From contig CAIMXF010000292.1 in assembly GCA_903845345.1 (NCBI GenBank), positions 1 through 41,794 of the forward strand: DNA of 41,794 bases. The letters are read 5' to 3'. The stretch's first letter is position 1, and every line of letters starts with the position of its first letter. A program made the translations under genes and the position numbers. The stretch comes from an uncultured beta proteobacterium (GTDB lineage: Bacteria; Pseudomonadota; Gammaproteobacteria; Burkholderiales; Burkholderiaceae_C). Below the pieces are notes generated by a model, which saw nothing but the letters and a program-made list of their open reading frames with translations, was not told the origin of the DNA and did no database searches. Of this stretch, positions 22,515 through 31,229 are shown one piece after another.

Positions 22515-23644
22515 GCGTTTCCCGCCAGCAGCTGAGCGGCAACGTCCTGACGCCGCAGGGCTTCATCAGCGGCAAGTTGACGATCGTCGATGGCCTCATC
22601 GCCGCCATCGAGGGCCAACCGATCAGCGAAGGCCAGGCGCGGGTGTCGGCCGAACCGCTGATCCTGCCGGGCTTCATCGACCTGCACGTGCACGGCGGCG
22701 GCGGCTTCGACACGATGGAAGGCGGCAGCGCCGTCGCCGAGATCGCGCGCGTGCATGCGCGCCACGGCACCACGTCGATGCTCGCCACCACGATGACGGC
22801 GCCGATGGCCGACATCGGCAAGGCGATGGCCGCGCTGGCCGACGCCTGCCGCACGCATCGCCGCGGCGGCGCGCACGTGATGGGCGTGCACCTGGAAGGT
22901 CCGTACATCAACCCGGGCGCGCTCGGCGCGCAGCCCGATTTCGCGCGGCCCGCGTCGGTCGACGAGGTCAAGGCGCTGCACGCGATCGCCCCGATCCGCC
23001 TGATCACGATGGCGCCCGAGCTGCCCGGCAATCTCGACCTGATCGCGCCGCTGCGCGCGGCCGGCTTCCACGTGCAGATCGGCCACACGGCCGGCACCTA
23101 CGAGGACGGCGTCGCCGCCCTGCAGCGCGGGGCCACCGGCTTCACGCACCTGTTCAACGCGATGAGCAAGTTCCACCATCGCGAACCCGGCATCGCCGGC
23201 GCGGCGCTGGCGCATGCCGAGTTCGCCGAGATCATCCCCGACCTGCTGCACGTGCACCCGGGTGCGATCCGTGCCGCGCTGCGCGCGATCCCCTGCCTGT
23301 ACTGCGTCACCGATTCCACCGCCGCGGCGGGCATGCCCGATGGCGACTACAACCTCGGCAGCCACCGCGTCACCAAGTGCCTGGGCGGCGTGCGCCTGGC
23401 CGACGGCACGCTGGCCGGCAGCACGTTGACGATGGACCAGGCGTTGCGCAATCTCGTCGGCCTGGGCCTGAGCCTGGACGACGCCTCGCGCCGGGTGGCC
23501 ACCAATGCCGCCGACTTCCTCGGCCTGGCCGATCGCGGACGCCTGCTCCTGGGCGCGCGCGCCGACATCGCGGTGCTCGACGCCGATCTGCAACTGACCC
23601 AAGTGATCGTAGAAGGAGATGCCATTGAGCTCACGGATGTTTGA
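22511..23644 (+). CDS. nagA: N-acetylglucosamine-6-phosphate deacetylase
   Basis: LPGFIDLHVHGGGGFDTMEGG, GVHLEGPYINPGALGAQ, TGFTHLFNAMSKFHHREPGIAGAAL. Confidence 0.95.
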   Translation: MSVSRQQLSGNVLTPQGFISGKLTIVDGLIAAIEGQPISEGQARVSAEPLILPGFIDLHVHGGGGFDTMEGGSAVAEIARVHARHGTTSMLATTMTAPMADIGKAMAALADACRTHRRGGAHVMGVHLEGPYINPGALGAQPDFARPASVDEVKALHAIAPIRLITMAPELPGNLDLIAPLRAAGFHVQIGHTAGTYEDGVAALQRGATGFTHLFNAMSKFHHREPGIAGAALAHAEFAEIIPDLLHVHPGAIRAALRAIPCLYCVTDSTAAAGMPDGDYNLGSHRVTKCLGGVRLADGTLAGSTLTMDQALRNLVGLGLSLDDASRRVATNAADFLGLADRGRLLLGARADIAVLDADLQLTQVIVEGDAIELTDV

Positions 23645-24647
23645 CGAAGCGCGCGAAGCCCCGGCGGCCGTGGCTCGTCTGATGGCGGCCGACCTTGCCG
23701 CCTATGTCTCGCTCGGCGAGCAGCTCCGTGCCGATCCGCCGCGATCGGCCCTGACGGTGGCGCGCGGCAGCTCCGATCACGCCGCGCATTACATGGCCTA
23801 CCTCGTGATGGCGCGCCTCGGCCGCCTCGTGACGTCGCTGCCGATGTCGCTGGTCACGCTGTACCAGTCGCAGCTCGATTGCAACGGCCTGGTGTCCTGG
23901 GGCTTCTCGCAATCGGGCCAGAGCCCCGACCTGATCGCGCCGACGCGCTTCTTCCGCGCCGGCGGCGCGCGCACCGTGGCCGTGGTCAACGACGCCGGCT
24001 CGCCGCTGGCCGAGGCCGCGCAGTGGGTGCTGCCGCTGCACGCCGGCGCCGAGACCAGCGTGGCCGCGACCAAGAGCTACATCGCGCAGCTCGTCGCGGG
24101 CGCGCGCATCGTCGCGCACTGGCAGGACGACAAGCCGCTGCTGGCCGCGCTCGAGACGCTGCCGGAAGTGCTGGAGCGCGCCGCGTACGCCGACTGGTCG
24201 CCGCTGGTCGAGGCGCTGGTGCATGCGGACAAGCTGTTCGTGATCGGCCGCGGCACCAGCCTGGCGATCGCGATGGAAGCCGCGCTGAAGTTCAAGGAAG
24301 TCTGCGGCATCCAGGCCGAGGCGTTCTCCGGCGCCGAGGTCAAGCACGGCCCGATGGCGCTGGTCGAGGAAGGCTATCCGCTGCTGATCTTCGCCCCGCG
24401 CGGCCCGGCCCAGGCCGGCCTGCTCGCGCTGGCCGAGGAGATGCGCCGCCGCGGCGCGCGCGTGCTGGTCGCCGCGCCCGTGGGCACGCCGGGCGCCGAG
24501 CTGCCTCTGGTGGCCGCGGGCCACGAGGACCTCGACCCGATCTCGGCGATCCAGAGCTACTACCTGGCCGTCGAAGCCCTCGCGCGTGCGAAGGGGCTCG
24601 ATCCGGACAAGCCGCGTCACCTGAACAAGGTCACGCTGACCCATTGA
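23625..24647 (+). CDS. SIS-domain glucosamine-6-phosphate deaminase (NagB-II-like), TTG start inferred
   Basis: ARGSSDHAAHYMAYL..SQSGQSPDLI..ETSVAATKSYIAQ..IGRGTSLAIAMEAALKFKE; AGGAG 6 nt before TTG at 23625. Confidence 0.88.
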   Translation: MSSRMFDEAREAPAAVARLMAADLAAYVSLGEQLRADPPRSALTVARGSSDHAAHYMAYLVMARLGRLVTSLPMSLVTLYQSQLDCNGLVSWGFSQSGQSPDLIAPTRFFRAGGARTVAVVNDAGSPLAEAAQWVLPLHAGAETSVAATKSYIAQLVAGARIVAHWQDDKPLLAALETLPEVLERAAYADWSPLVEALVHADKLFVIGRGTSLAIAMEAALKFKEVCGIQAEAFSGAEVKHGPMALVEEGYPLLIFAPRGPAQAGLLALAEEMRRRGARVLVAAPVGTPGAELPLVAAGHEDLDPISAIQSYYLAVEALARAKGLDPDKPRHLNKVTLTH

Positions 24648-26176
24648 TGATGAGTGCCGTGCCCGCGTTCCACCCTGGCCATCTCGTCATGGTCGACATC
24701 CCGGGCACCTCGCTCGACCCCGCGACCGCCGAGTTCCTGCGCCGCCATCACGTGCGCGCCATCTGCCTGTTCCGCCGCAACCTCGGCACCGAGGACGAGA
24801 TCCGCAAGCTCACGTCCGACCTGCGCGAGATCATGGGCCCGAGCTGCCTGATCGGCATCGACCAGGAGGGCGGCTCCACCGTCCGCGCGACGTTCCTGCC
24901 GCAGGCCCCCGCCGCGATGGCGCTCGGCGCGATCGACGACGAGGCGCTGTGCGAGGAGGTCGGCGCCACGGTGGCGCGCGGCCTGCGCAGCCTGGGCATC
25001 AACTGGAACTTCGCGCCGGTCCTCGACGTGAACAACAACCCCGGCAACCCGGTGATCGCGGAGCGCAGCTTCGGCGAGGATCCGGATGCCGTCGCGCGCC
25101 TGGCCGGCGCGTGGATGCGCGGCTCGCTGCGCGAAGGCGTGGCCTGCTGCGTGAAGCATTTCCCCGGCCACGGCGACACCGCTACCGACTCGCACCACGC
25201 GCTGCCCGTGGTCGACAAGTCGATCGCCCAGCTCGAGGCGCTCGAGCTGCGCCCGTTCCGCGCGCTGGCCCACGCCCACGGCCACACGCCCGCGGCGCCG
25301 GCGGTGATGACCGCGCACATCGTCTATCCGCAGATCGACCCCAAGCATCCGGCCACGCTGTCGCGCCCGGTGCTCACGGGCCTGCTGCGCGAGAACATCG
25401 GCTACGACGGCGTCGTCATCACCGACGCGCTGATGATGAAGGCCGTCCACGACAGGTACGGCCACGCGCTGGGCGCCGTCATGGCGCTGCAGGCCGGTGC
25501 CGACATGCCGCTCGCACAAGGCAGCCTCGAGGAGCAGGCCGCCGCCATCCGCGCGATCGAGGCCGCGTTGCAGGAAGGCCAGCTGCTGCCTGCCGACGTG
25601 AAGCGTTCCGAGGCGCGCCTGGCCGACCTCGCCGCGCAATACCCGGTCGCGCCGCGCGCGTACGACGCCGCGCAGCGTGCGGCCGACGACGCGCTGATGC
25701 GCGCGGCCTGGGCGCGCGGCCTGACCGCATTCGACGGCGCCGGCAGGAAGGCCGCGCCACCCCCGCTGGCCACGCCGATCCGCGTGGTCACGCAGGACTC
25801 CGTCGCCTGCGACGGCGTGTCCGAGGAAGGTCTGCCGGCCGAACGCGTCGCCGAGCTGTTCGCGGCCTTCGGCGACGTGCAGTTCGTGCGCGTGGGCGAC
25901 CTGCGCGACGTCGACGCCACCACGTTCCCGACCGACGGCCGCTTCAACATCCTCGTGTCCAACCACCGCACGCGCTTCGGCGCGGGCGCGGCGACGGCGC
26001 GTCCGGACCTGCACCTCGCGCTGTGGAATCCGTTCCAGCTGTTCGACATCGCGGCCCCGTCGGTCGTCACCTGGGGCTACGCCGACGGCGCGCTCGAAGC
26101 CGCGCGGGCCTGGCTCGAAGGCCGCGCGCAGGCGATCGCGAAGTCTCCGGTGAAGCTCTCTCCGCGCGCGGCGTGA
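24647..26176 (+). CDS. GH3 beta-N-acetylhexosaminidase (NagZ-like)
   Basis: LIGIDQEGGSTVRATFLPQAP, WNFAPVLDVNNNPGNPVIAERSFGEDP, CCVKHFPGHGDTATDSHHALP, GVVITDALMMKAV; ATGA overlap with upstream gene. Confidence 0.93.
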   Translation: MMSAVPAFHPGHLVMVDIPGTSLDPATAEFLRRHHVRAICLFRRNLGTEDEIRKLTSDLREIMGPSCLIGIDQEGGSTVRATFLPQAPAAMALGAIDDEALCEEVGATVARGLRSLGINWNFAPVLDVNNNPGNPVIAERSFGEDPDAVARLAGAWMRGSLREGVACCVKHFPGHGDTATDSHHALPVVDKSIAQLEALELRPFRALAHAHGHTPAAPAVMTAHIVYPQIDPKHPATLSRPVLTGLLRENIGYDGVVITDALMMKAVHDRYGHALGAVMALQAGADMPLAQGSLEEQAAAIRAIEAALQEGQLLPADVKRSEARLADLAAQYPVAPRAYDAAQRAADDALMRAAWARGLTAFDGAGRKAAPPPLATPIRVVTQDSVACDGVSEEGLPAERVAELFAAFGDVQFVRVGDLRDVDATTFPTDGRFNILVSNHRTRFGAGAATARPDLHLALWNPFQLFDIAAPSVVTWGYADGALEAARAWLEGRAQAIAKSPVKLSPRAA

Positions 26177-26242
26177 GCGCGGGCAGACTGTCTCTCGCCC
26201 GTGTCCTACCGCGCCCCCTCACCGCCAGGAAAGAGACCCCCC

Positions 26243-27580
26243 GTGTCCAGTGAATCCGCCGTGTTGACTTCGCCTTCCGCCGCCGACACGACCGCGGCCT
26301 CCGCACGCCGCTCGCCGCTCACCTGGGTGCCGTCGCTGTACTTCGCGCAGGGCCTGCCGTTCTTCGCGGTGAACCTGATCGCACAGCAGATGTTCGTCAG
26401 CGGCAAGGTGCCCACCGACACCATCACGCACTGGATGGGCATCCTCAGCCTCGCCTGGGGCATCCGCTGGCTGTGGAGCCCGTTCCTCGAGCTCGCGCCG
26501 AGCCAGAAAGGCGTGGTCATCACGTTCCAGTGGCTCGGCTCGCTGGGCCTGGCCGCCGTGGCGTTCGCGACGCACCAGCCGTCGTTCTTCGCGGTCTCCG
26601 TCGCGGCCCTGCTCGCCGTGTCGGTGTTCTCGTCGACGCACGACGTGTCGTCGGACGGCATCTACATGGCGCAGCTGAACAACCGCGAGCAGGCCGAATA
26701 CGCCGGCTGGCAGGGTGCGTTCTTCAACGTCGCGCGCTACGCGTCCGCGGGCGGCCTGCTGATCCTGGCCGGCAACCTCGAGAAGGCGTCCGGCTTCGCC
26801 ACGGCCTGGAGCACGATCTTCGGCATCTGCAGCGTGCTGATGCTCGTGCTGGGCCTGTATCACGTGTGGGCGCTGCCGAAGGCGACCGACGTGCGCACGA
26901 TCAAGCCCACCGCGCAGGACGTCGCGAAGACGCTGTGGCACGTGATCGCCGACTTCCTGAGCAAGCCCGGCGTCTGGCTCGCGATCGTCTTCATCCTGCT
27001 GTTCCGCGCCAGCGAAGGCCAGATCCAGACGATCGGCCCGATCTTCCTGCGCGCCGCCCGCCAGGCCGGCGGCCTGGGCCTGACCACCGATGACGTGGGC
27101 TGGGCCTACGGCACCGCCGGCACGATCGCGTTCATCGTCGGCACGATGGCCGGCGGCTACTTCGCGGCCTGGCTGGGCCTGCGCCGCGCGATGCTGTGGC
27201 TGATCCTCGCGATGAACCTGCCCAGCGTCGCGTTCGTGTTCCTGAGCGTGGCGATGCCCACCAACTTCGCGGTCATCGCTTCCGCACTGAGCCTCGAGAT
27301 GTTCGGCTACGGCTTCGGCTTCGTCGGCGTCATCCTGTACCTGATGCAGGTCGTCGCGCCGGGCAAGTTCCGCACGGCGCACTACTCGATCGGCTCCGGC
27401 GTGATGGGCCTGGGCATGAGCTTCTTCCGCTGGATCAGCGGCGACATCGAGACCGCGCTGGGCTACCGCAACTTCTTCATCTGGGGCCTGCTGTGCGCCG
27501 TTCCCGTGCTGATACTGCTGCGCTTCGTGCCGTTGTCCGCGGCCACGCCGGCCGAGCCGAACCAGCCGATCGAGCCGTGA
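26243..27580 (+). CDS. MFS transporter, AmpG-like
   Basis: LTWVPSLYFAQGLPFFAVNLIAQQMFVSGKVPTDTITHWMGILSLAWGIRWLWSPFLE; 12-TM-type hydropathy; GTG start after AGGAAAGAG. Confidence 0.82.
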   Translation: MSSESAVLTSPSAADTTAASARRSPLTWVPSLYFAQGLPFFAVNLIAQQMFVSGKVPTDTITHWMGILSLAWGIRWLWSPFLELAPSQKGVVITFQWLGSLGLAAVAFATHQPSFFAVSVAALLAVSVFSSTHDVSSDGIYMAQLNNREQAEYAGWQGAFFNVARYASAGGLLILAGNLEKASGFATAWSTIFGICSVLMLVLGLYHVWALPKATDVRTIKPTAQDVAKTLWHVIADFLSKPGVWLAIVFILLFRASEGQIQTIGPIFLRAARQAGGLGLTTDDVGWAYGTAGTIAFIVGTMAGGYFAAWLGLRRAMLWLILAMNLPSVAFVFLSVAMPTNFAVIASALSLEMFGYGFGFVGVILYLMQVVAPGKFRTAHYSIGSGVMGLGMSFFRWISGDIETALGYRNFFIWGLLCAVPVLILLRFVPLSAATPAEPNQPIEP

Positions 27581-28530
27581 GCCGCCCGCCGATCTCGTTG
27601 CGCGCCCTTGCCCGCGCGATCGCCGCGGCCTCGTGCGTCGCGGCGGCCGCCGGCTGCGTCGTCGTCAACGCGGGTGTCGCGGCCACGCCCGCCAACCTGT
27701 TCTTCGACGACTTCTCGTATGCCGCGCCCGGCGAGCTGGCCGCCGGCGGCTGGCAGCTTCGCGACGGCGTCGGCCATCCGGGCCTGCCCGGCGGCCGCTT
27801 CAGCGCCCGGGCGATCACGCTGCTCGACGATCCGGCGCAGCCCGGCAACCGCGTGCTGCGCATGACCGCCCGCACCGACGGCACCGGCCCCGGCACCGTG
27901 CAGGCGCAGCTGTGCCACCAGCGCAAGTACCTGCAGGGCACCTACGCCGCGCGCATCCGCTTCAGCGACGCACCGCGTTCGGGCGCCGGTGGCGATCCGG
28001 TGATCGAGTCGTTCTACGCGGTGGCGCCGCTCGCGCATCCGTTCGATCCCGACTTCAGCGAGCTCGACTGGGAGTACCTGCCCAACGGCGGCTGGGGCTC
28101 GGACAAGACGCGGCTGTACGGCGTGTCGTGGCAGACGGTGCAGATCGATCCGTGGGAGGCGCACAACTCGGCGCACGAGGAGTTCGGCTCGTTCGACGGC
28201 TGGCACACGCTGCTGATGCAGGTGACCAAGGGCGCGGTGCACGAGTTCGTCGACGGCCGCGAGGTGGCGGTGCACGACGGCCGCAACGTGCCGGTCTCGC
28301 CGATGACGATCTCGTTCAACCTGTGGTTCGCCGTCGGCGGCACGCTGCCCACCGGCGGCGCGCCGCGCGTCTACGACGAGGACATCGACTGGGTGTTCCA
28401 GGCCAAGGACCAGGTGCTGAGCCCGGCCGATGTCGATGCCCAGGTGCGCGCGCTGCGCGCCGAACATGTGACTCGAACGGACACCGTGCCCGCGCCCGAT
28501 CCGCCGTTGCAGCAGCGCTGCGACATCTAG
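27577..28530 (+). CDS. glycoside hydrolase family 16 lipoprotein
   Basis: Hydrophobic N-terminus with AAAAGC lipobox-like sequence; FSELDWEYL fits the GH16 ExDxE catalytic motif; GTGA overlap with MFS gene. Confidence 0.75.
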   Translation: MSRPPISLRALARAIAAASCVAAAAGCVVVNAGVAATPANLFFDDFSYAAPGELAAGGWQLRDGVGHPGLPGGRFSARAITLLDDPAQPGNRVLRMTARTDGTGPGTVQAQLCHQRKYLQGTYAARIRFSDAPRSGAGGDPVIESFYAVAPLAHPFDPDFSELDWEYLPNGGWGSDKTRLYGVSWQTVQIDPWEAHNSAHEEFGSFDGWHTLLMQVTKGAVHEFVDGREVAVHDGRNVPVSPMTISFNLWFAVGGTLPTGGAPRVYDEDIDWVFQAKDQVLSPADVDAQVRALRAEHVTRTDTVPAPDPPLQQRCDI

Positions 28531-28549
28531 CTCCGGCACGAATGAAGAA

Positions 28550-28577
28550 GGCCCCGATCGCGCGGGCGATCGGGGCC
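28550..28577. terminator. hairpin between convergent genes
   Basis: GGCCCCGATCGC-GCGG-GCGATCGGGGCC. Confidence 0.7.
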
Positions 28578-28596
28578 TTGCTCGTTGGTGCCGGGC

Positions 28597-29895
28597 TTAC
28601 TTCGATGCCGAGGCAGCCGGGGCTGGCGCGGCAGCGGCCGCCTGGCGCGATTGCAGGTACAGGATCCACACGTGCGCCAGCGACGCCGTGCCGGTGGTGC
28701 CGCCGACGGACTGGAACGTCTTCATCGCCTCGGCCTCGCGACCGGCGCGCACCTGCGCATAGCCCAGGTGCAGCCTGGCTTCGTCGGGCTGGCGCAGGCC
28801 GCCGCGCGCGATGCCTTGCGCGATCAGGTCGGCGCCCTTGGCGGCGTTGTCCTGCGTGGTCTCGAGCAGGCCTTGCACGACGAGCGCGTTGCCGTCCTTG
28901 GCGGCGAGGGCGCCCTTCTCGTTGACGGACTCCTGCGCCACGTCGCTCGCCGCGGCCTTGTCGACTTCCGGACGCAGCTTGCCGGCGTCGGCCAGGTCCG
29001 CGCCGGTGAACGGCTTGTGGGCGTAGGCGTCGTCCAGCACCTTCTTGGCTTCGCCCGGGTAGCCGGCCTGCTTGGCGAGCGCCGCGTAGTTGATGCGCTC
29101 GCGGTCGTCGACGTGGCCCAGCACCTGGCTCTTCAGGCGGTAGACGTCGAGCGTCAGGTGGTTGGAGAAGTTGTCGACCTCGCGGGCGCGGCCGATCAGC
29201 TCGCGCCAGTAGTCGGGCTTCGGGTAGTGGACGGCCAGCAGCTCGAGGCCGTAGACGTAGCCCGCGTCGTCCTTCTCGCCCAGGTATGCGCTGACCATGA
29301 ATCGCAGCAGCTTGTCGGTGGGTACGCGGCCGGCCGCGAGCGCGGCATCCACTTCGGCGCGGAAGCCCTTGGCGGCGGCGTCGAAGTTCTTGGCGGCGTA
29401 CTGCGCCTGGGGCAGGAGTTCCTTGAGCTGCGGGTCGTCGCCGCCGGCGTCGAGGTAGCGCTGGATCGCCACGGCGGCCTTGTCGTACTGCTCGCCGGTG
29501 TAGAGGATCTCGGCGACGAACTTGAGCATCAGCGGGCGGTCTTCCGCCGGCAGCAGCGGGTTGGCCAGCAGGGCCTCGAAGTCGGTGCCAGCGTGGGCGT
29601 TGTCGTTGACCGAATATTCGGCCGGCGCCTTCACCCGCAGGATCAGGTACTTCTCGTACGGCGTCAGGTCGGGCAGCGCCTCGATTTCCTTGATCTTGGC
29701 CAGCGAGCCCGCGGCGTTGCCGCCCTTGAGCATGTCCTGGGCCGCGTTGAACGGCGTGGCGAACGTGGGCGGCACGGCGTTCTCGGGCTGCGACGCCGCC
29801 GGGGCCGGCGCAGGAGCGGCGACCGCCGTCGTTGTCGCGCCGGCCAGGCCGGTGGCAAGGGTCAGCGCCAGCACGGCGCGCGAAGTAGCTCTCAT
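28597..29895 (-). CDS. secreted tetratricopeptide-like repeat protein
   Basis: MRATSRAVLALTLATGLAGATTTAVAAPA signal peptide; helical repeats (EILYTGEQYDKAAVAIQRYLDAGGDDPQLKELLPQAQYAAKNF). Confidence 0.65.
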   Translation of the reverse strand: MRATSRAVLALTLATGLAGATTTAVAAPAPAPAASQPENAVPPTFATPFNAAQDMLKGGNAAGSLAKIKEIEALPDLTPYEKYLILRVKAPAEYSVNDNAHAGTDFEALLANPLLPAEDRPLMLKFVAEILYTGEQYDKAAVAIQRYLDAGGDDPQLKELLPQAQYAAKNFDAAAKGFRAEVDAALAAGRVPTDKLLRFMVSAYLGEKDDAGYVYGLELLAVHYPKPDYWRELIGRAREVDNFSNHLTLDVYRLKSQVLGHVDDRERINYAALAKQAGYPGEAKKVLDDAYAHKPFTGADLADAGKLRPEVDKAAASDVAQESVNEKGALAAKDGNALVVQGLLETTQDNAAKGADLIAQGIARGGLRQPDEARLHLGYAQVRAGREAEAMKTFQSVGGTTGTASLAHVWILYLQSRQAAAAAPAPAASASK

Positions 29896-30093
29896 GTCAG
29901 TCCCAGGGGAAACGCTGCGCCGAACGAGGAAAGGGAATTCACGGATGCACGCGGGCGGCGCCCCAAGCGCAAAGGAAAAGTGCGCCATTGTCCTCAAAAA
30001 ACGGACCAGGCTGCCCACGCCGGTGCCAAGGCGAACGAGTCGCCCGCGCGCGACACGGTGCCACGCGCGGCAGGTAGCATGCCCGACCGGGCT

Positions 30094-30834
30094 TCAGGAC
30101 GCGTTGAGTTCGGCGACGAAGTCGTAGGTGTCGCCGCGGTAGATCGACTGCGACAGCTCGATCGCGCGACCGTCGCGCAGGTAGCCCAGGCGCTCGACGA
30201 GCAGGCCGGCGTCGCCGACATCCGCATCGAGCAGGCGTGCCTGTTCCTCGTTGAGCAGCAGCGCGCGCAGGCGCTGCAGCGCGCGCACCGGGCGGTTGCC
30301 GGCGCGCTCGAGGGCGTCGTACAGCGAGTTGTCCACCGCTTCGAGCGACGGCAGCGCCGCCGCCGACAGCGTGGCGTACTCGAGGGCCATTGGCGCATCG
30401 TCGGCGTAGCGCAGGCGATGGAAGCGATAGACCAGGGAGCCCGGGCTCAGCGCGAGCTTCATCGCTTCTTCGGGCGTGACGGTGCCGCTGGAACGCTTGA
30501 TCCATTCGCTGCGCGGCGTGCGTCCGCGGGCGCGCATGTCTTCCGAGAACGACGTGAGCTTGGCGAAATTCTTGTCGATGCGCGTGGAGACGAAGTTGCC
30601 CGAGCCCTGGCGCTGATCGAGGAAGCCCTCGTCGGCGAGGCCCTGGATCGCCTTGCGCACCGTGATGCGCGAGACGCCGAGGTCGGCTGCGAGCTGGCGC
30701 TCGGACGGCAGCGCGTCGTCGGGACCCAGCACCCGCTTTTCGATCGCCTCGCGCAGCGCGCGCTGCAGCTGTTGGTAAAGCGGTTGACTGCCGTCGGGAT
30801 CCAGCGTGTTGAGAAGTTGTGCCAGCGCGCTCAT
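30094..30834 (-). CDS. GntR/HutC family regulator, candidate NagQ/NagR-type amino-sugar repressor
   Basis: PLYQQLQRALREAIEKRVLGPDDALPSERQLAADLGVSRITVRKAIQGLADEGFLDQRQGSGNFV plus UTRA-type C-terminal domain. Confidence 0.9.
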   Translation of the reverse strand: MSALAQLLNTLDPDGSQPLYQQLQRALREAIEKRVLGPDDALPSERQLAADLGVSRITVRKAIQGLADEGFLDQRQGSGNFVSTRIDKNFAKLTSFSEDMRARGRTPRSEWIKRSSGTVTPEEAMKLALSPGSLVYRFHRLRYADDAPMALEYATLSAAALPSLEAVDNSLYDALERAGNRPVRALQRLRALLLNEEQARLLDADVGDAGLLVERLGYLRDGRAIELSQSIYRGDTYDFVAELNAS

Positions 30835-30930
30835 TGCGTGCCCTTGTTGGTGTTGTCGGGGGCTGCATCGCGTTTCGCGACGACGGTCCGGCCGGACAGG
30901 TCGGGGGGGTCGCGAATCGCAGCCTGGCTA

Positions 30931-30949
30931 GCATACCACTCGGGCACCA
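30931..30949 (-). promoter_or_regulatory. operator-like element upstream of the GntR gene
   Basis: On minus strand TGGTGCCCGAGTGGTATGC: TGGT-N7-TGGT, same spacing as other sites. Confidence 0.5.
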
Positions 30950-31077
30950 AAGGACAGTCGATCGAATCCATCGGACGAACCACGCCGGGCGACATGTTCG
31001 GACCGTGAAATCATGAGGCTTCTGCTCGTAAAACCGGTGTTGCCGAAACGCAATATGAGGGTAAACGCATAGGTCAC

Positions 31078-31107
31078 TGGTCTAGACTGGTTGTACAGTG
31101 GTACTAC
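31078..31107 (+). promoter_or_regulatory. triple half-site operator with embedded -10, upstream of TonB receptor 1
   Basis: TGGTCTAGACTGGTTGTACAGTGGTACTAC; TGGT at 31078, 31088, 31099; TACAGT at 31094-31099. Confidence 0.7.
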
Positions 31108-31229
31108 CTTGTCGCATACCAGGTTTCTAGCCCGAGGGTGCACCGTCTGAGCCCATGGAGAGACGGCACGACCCAACCCCAACCGGCCGCGTTCCCGAAG
31201 AAATGCTGCCACCCGAAAAGAGGAGCCCC

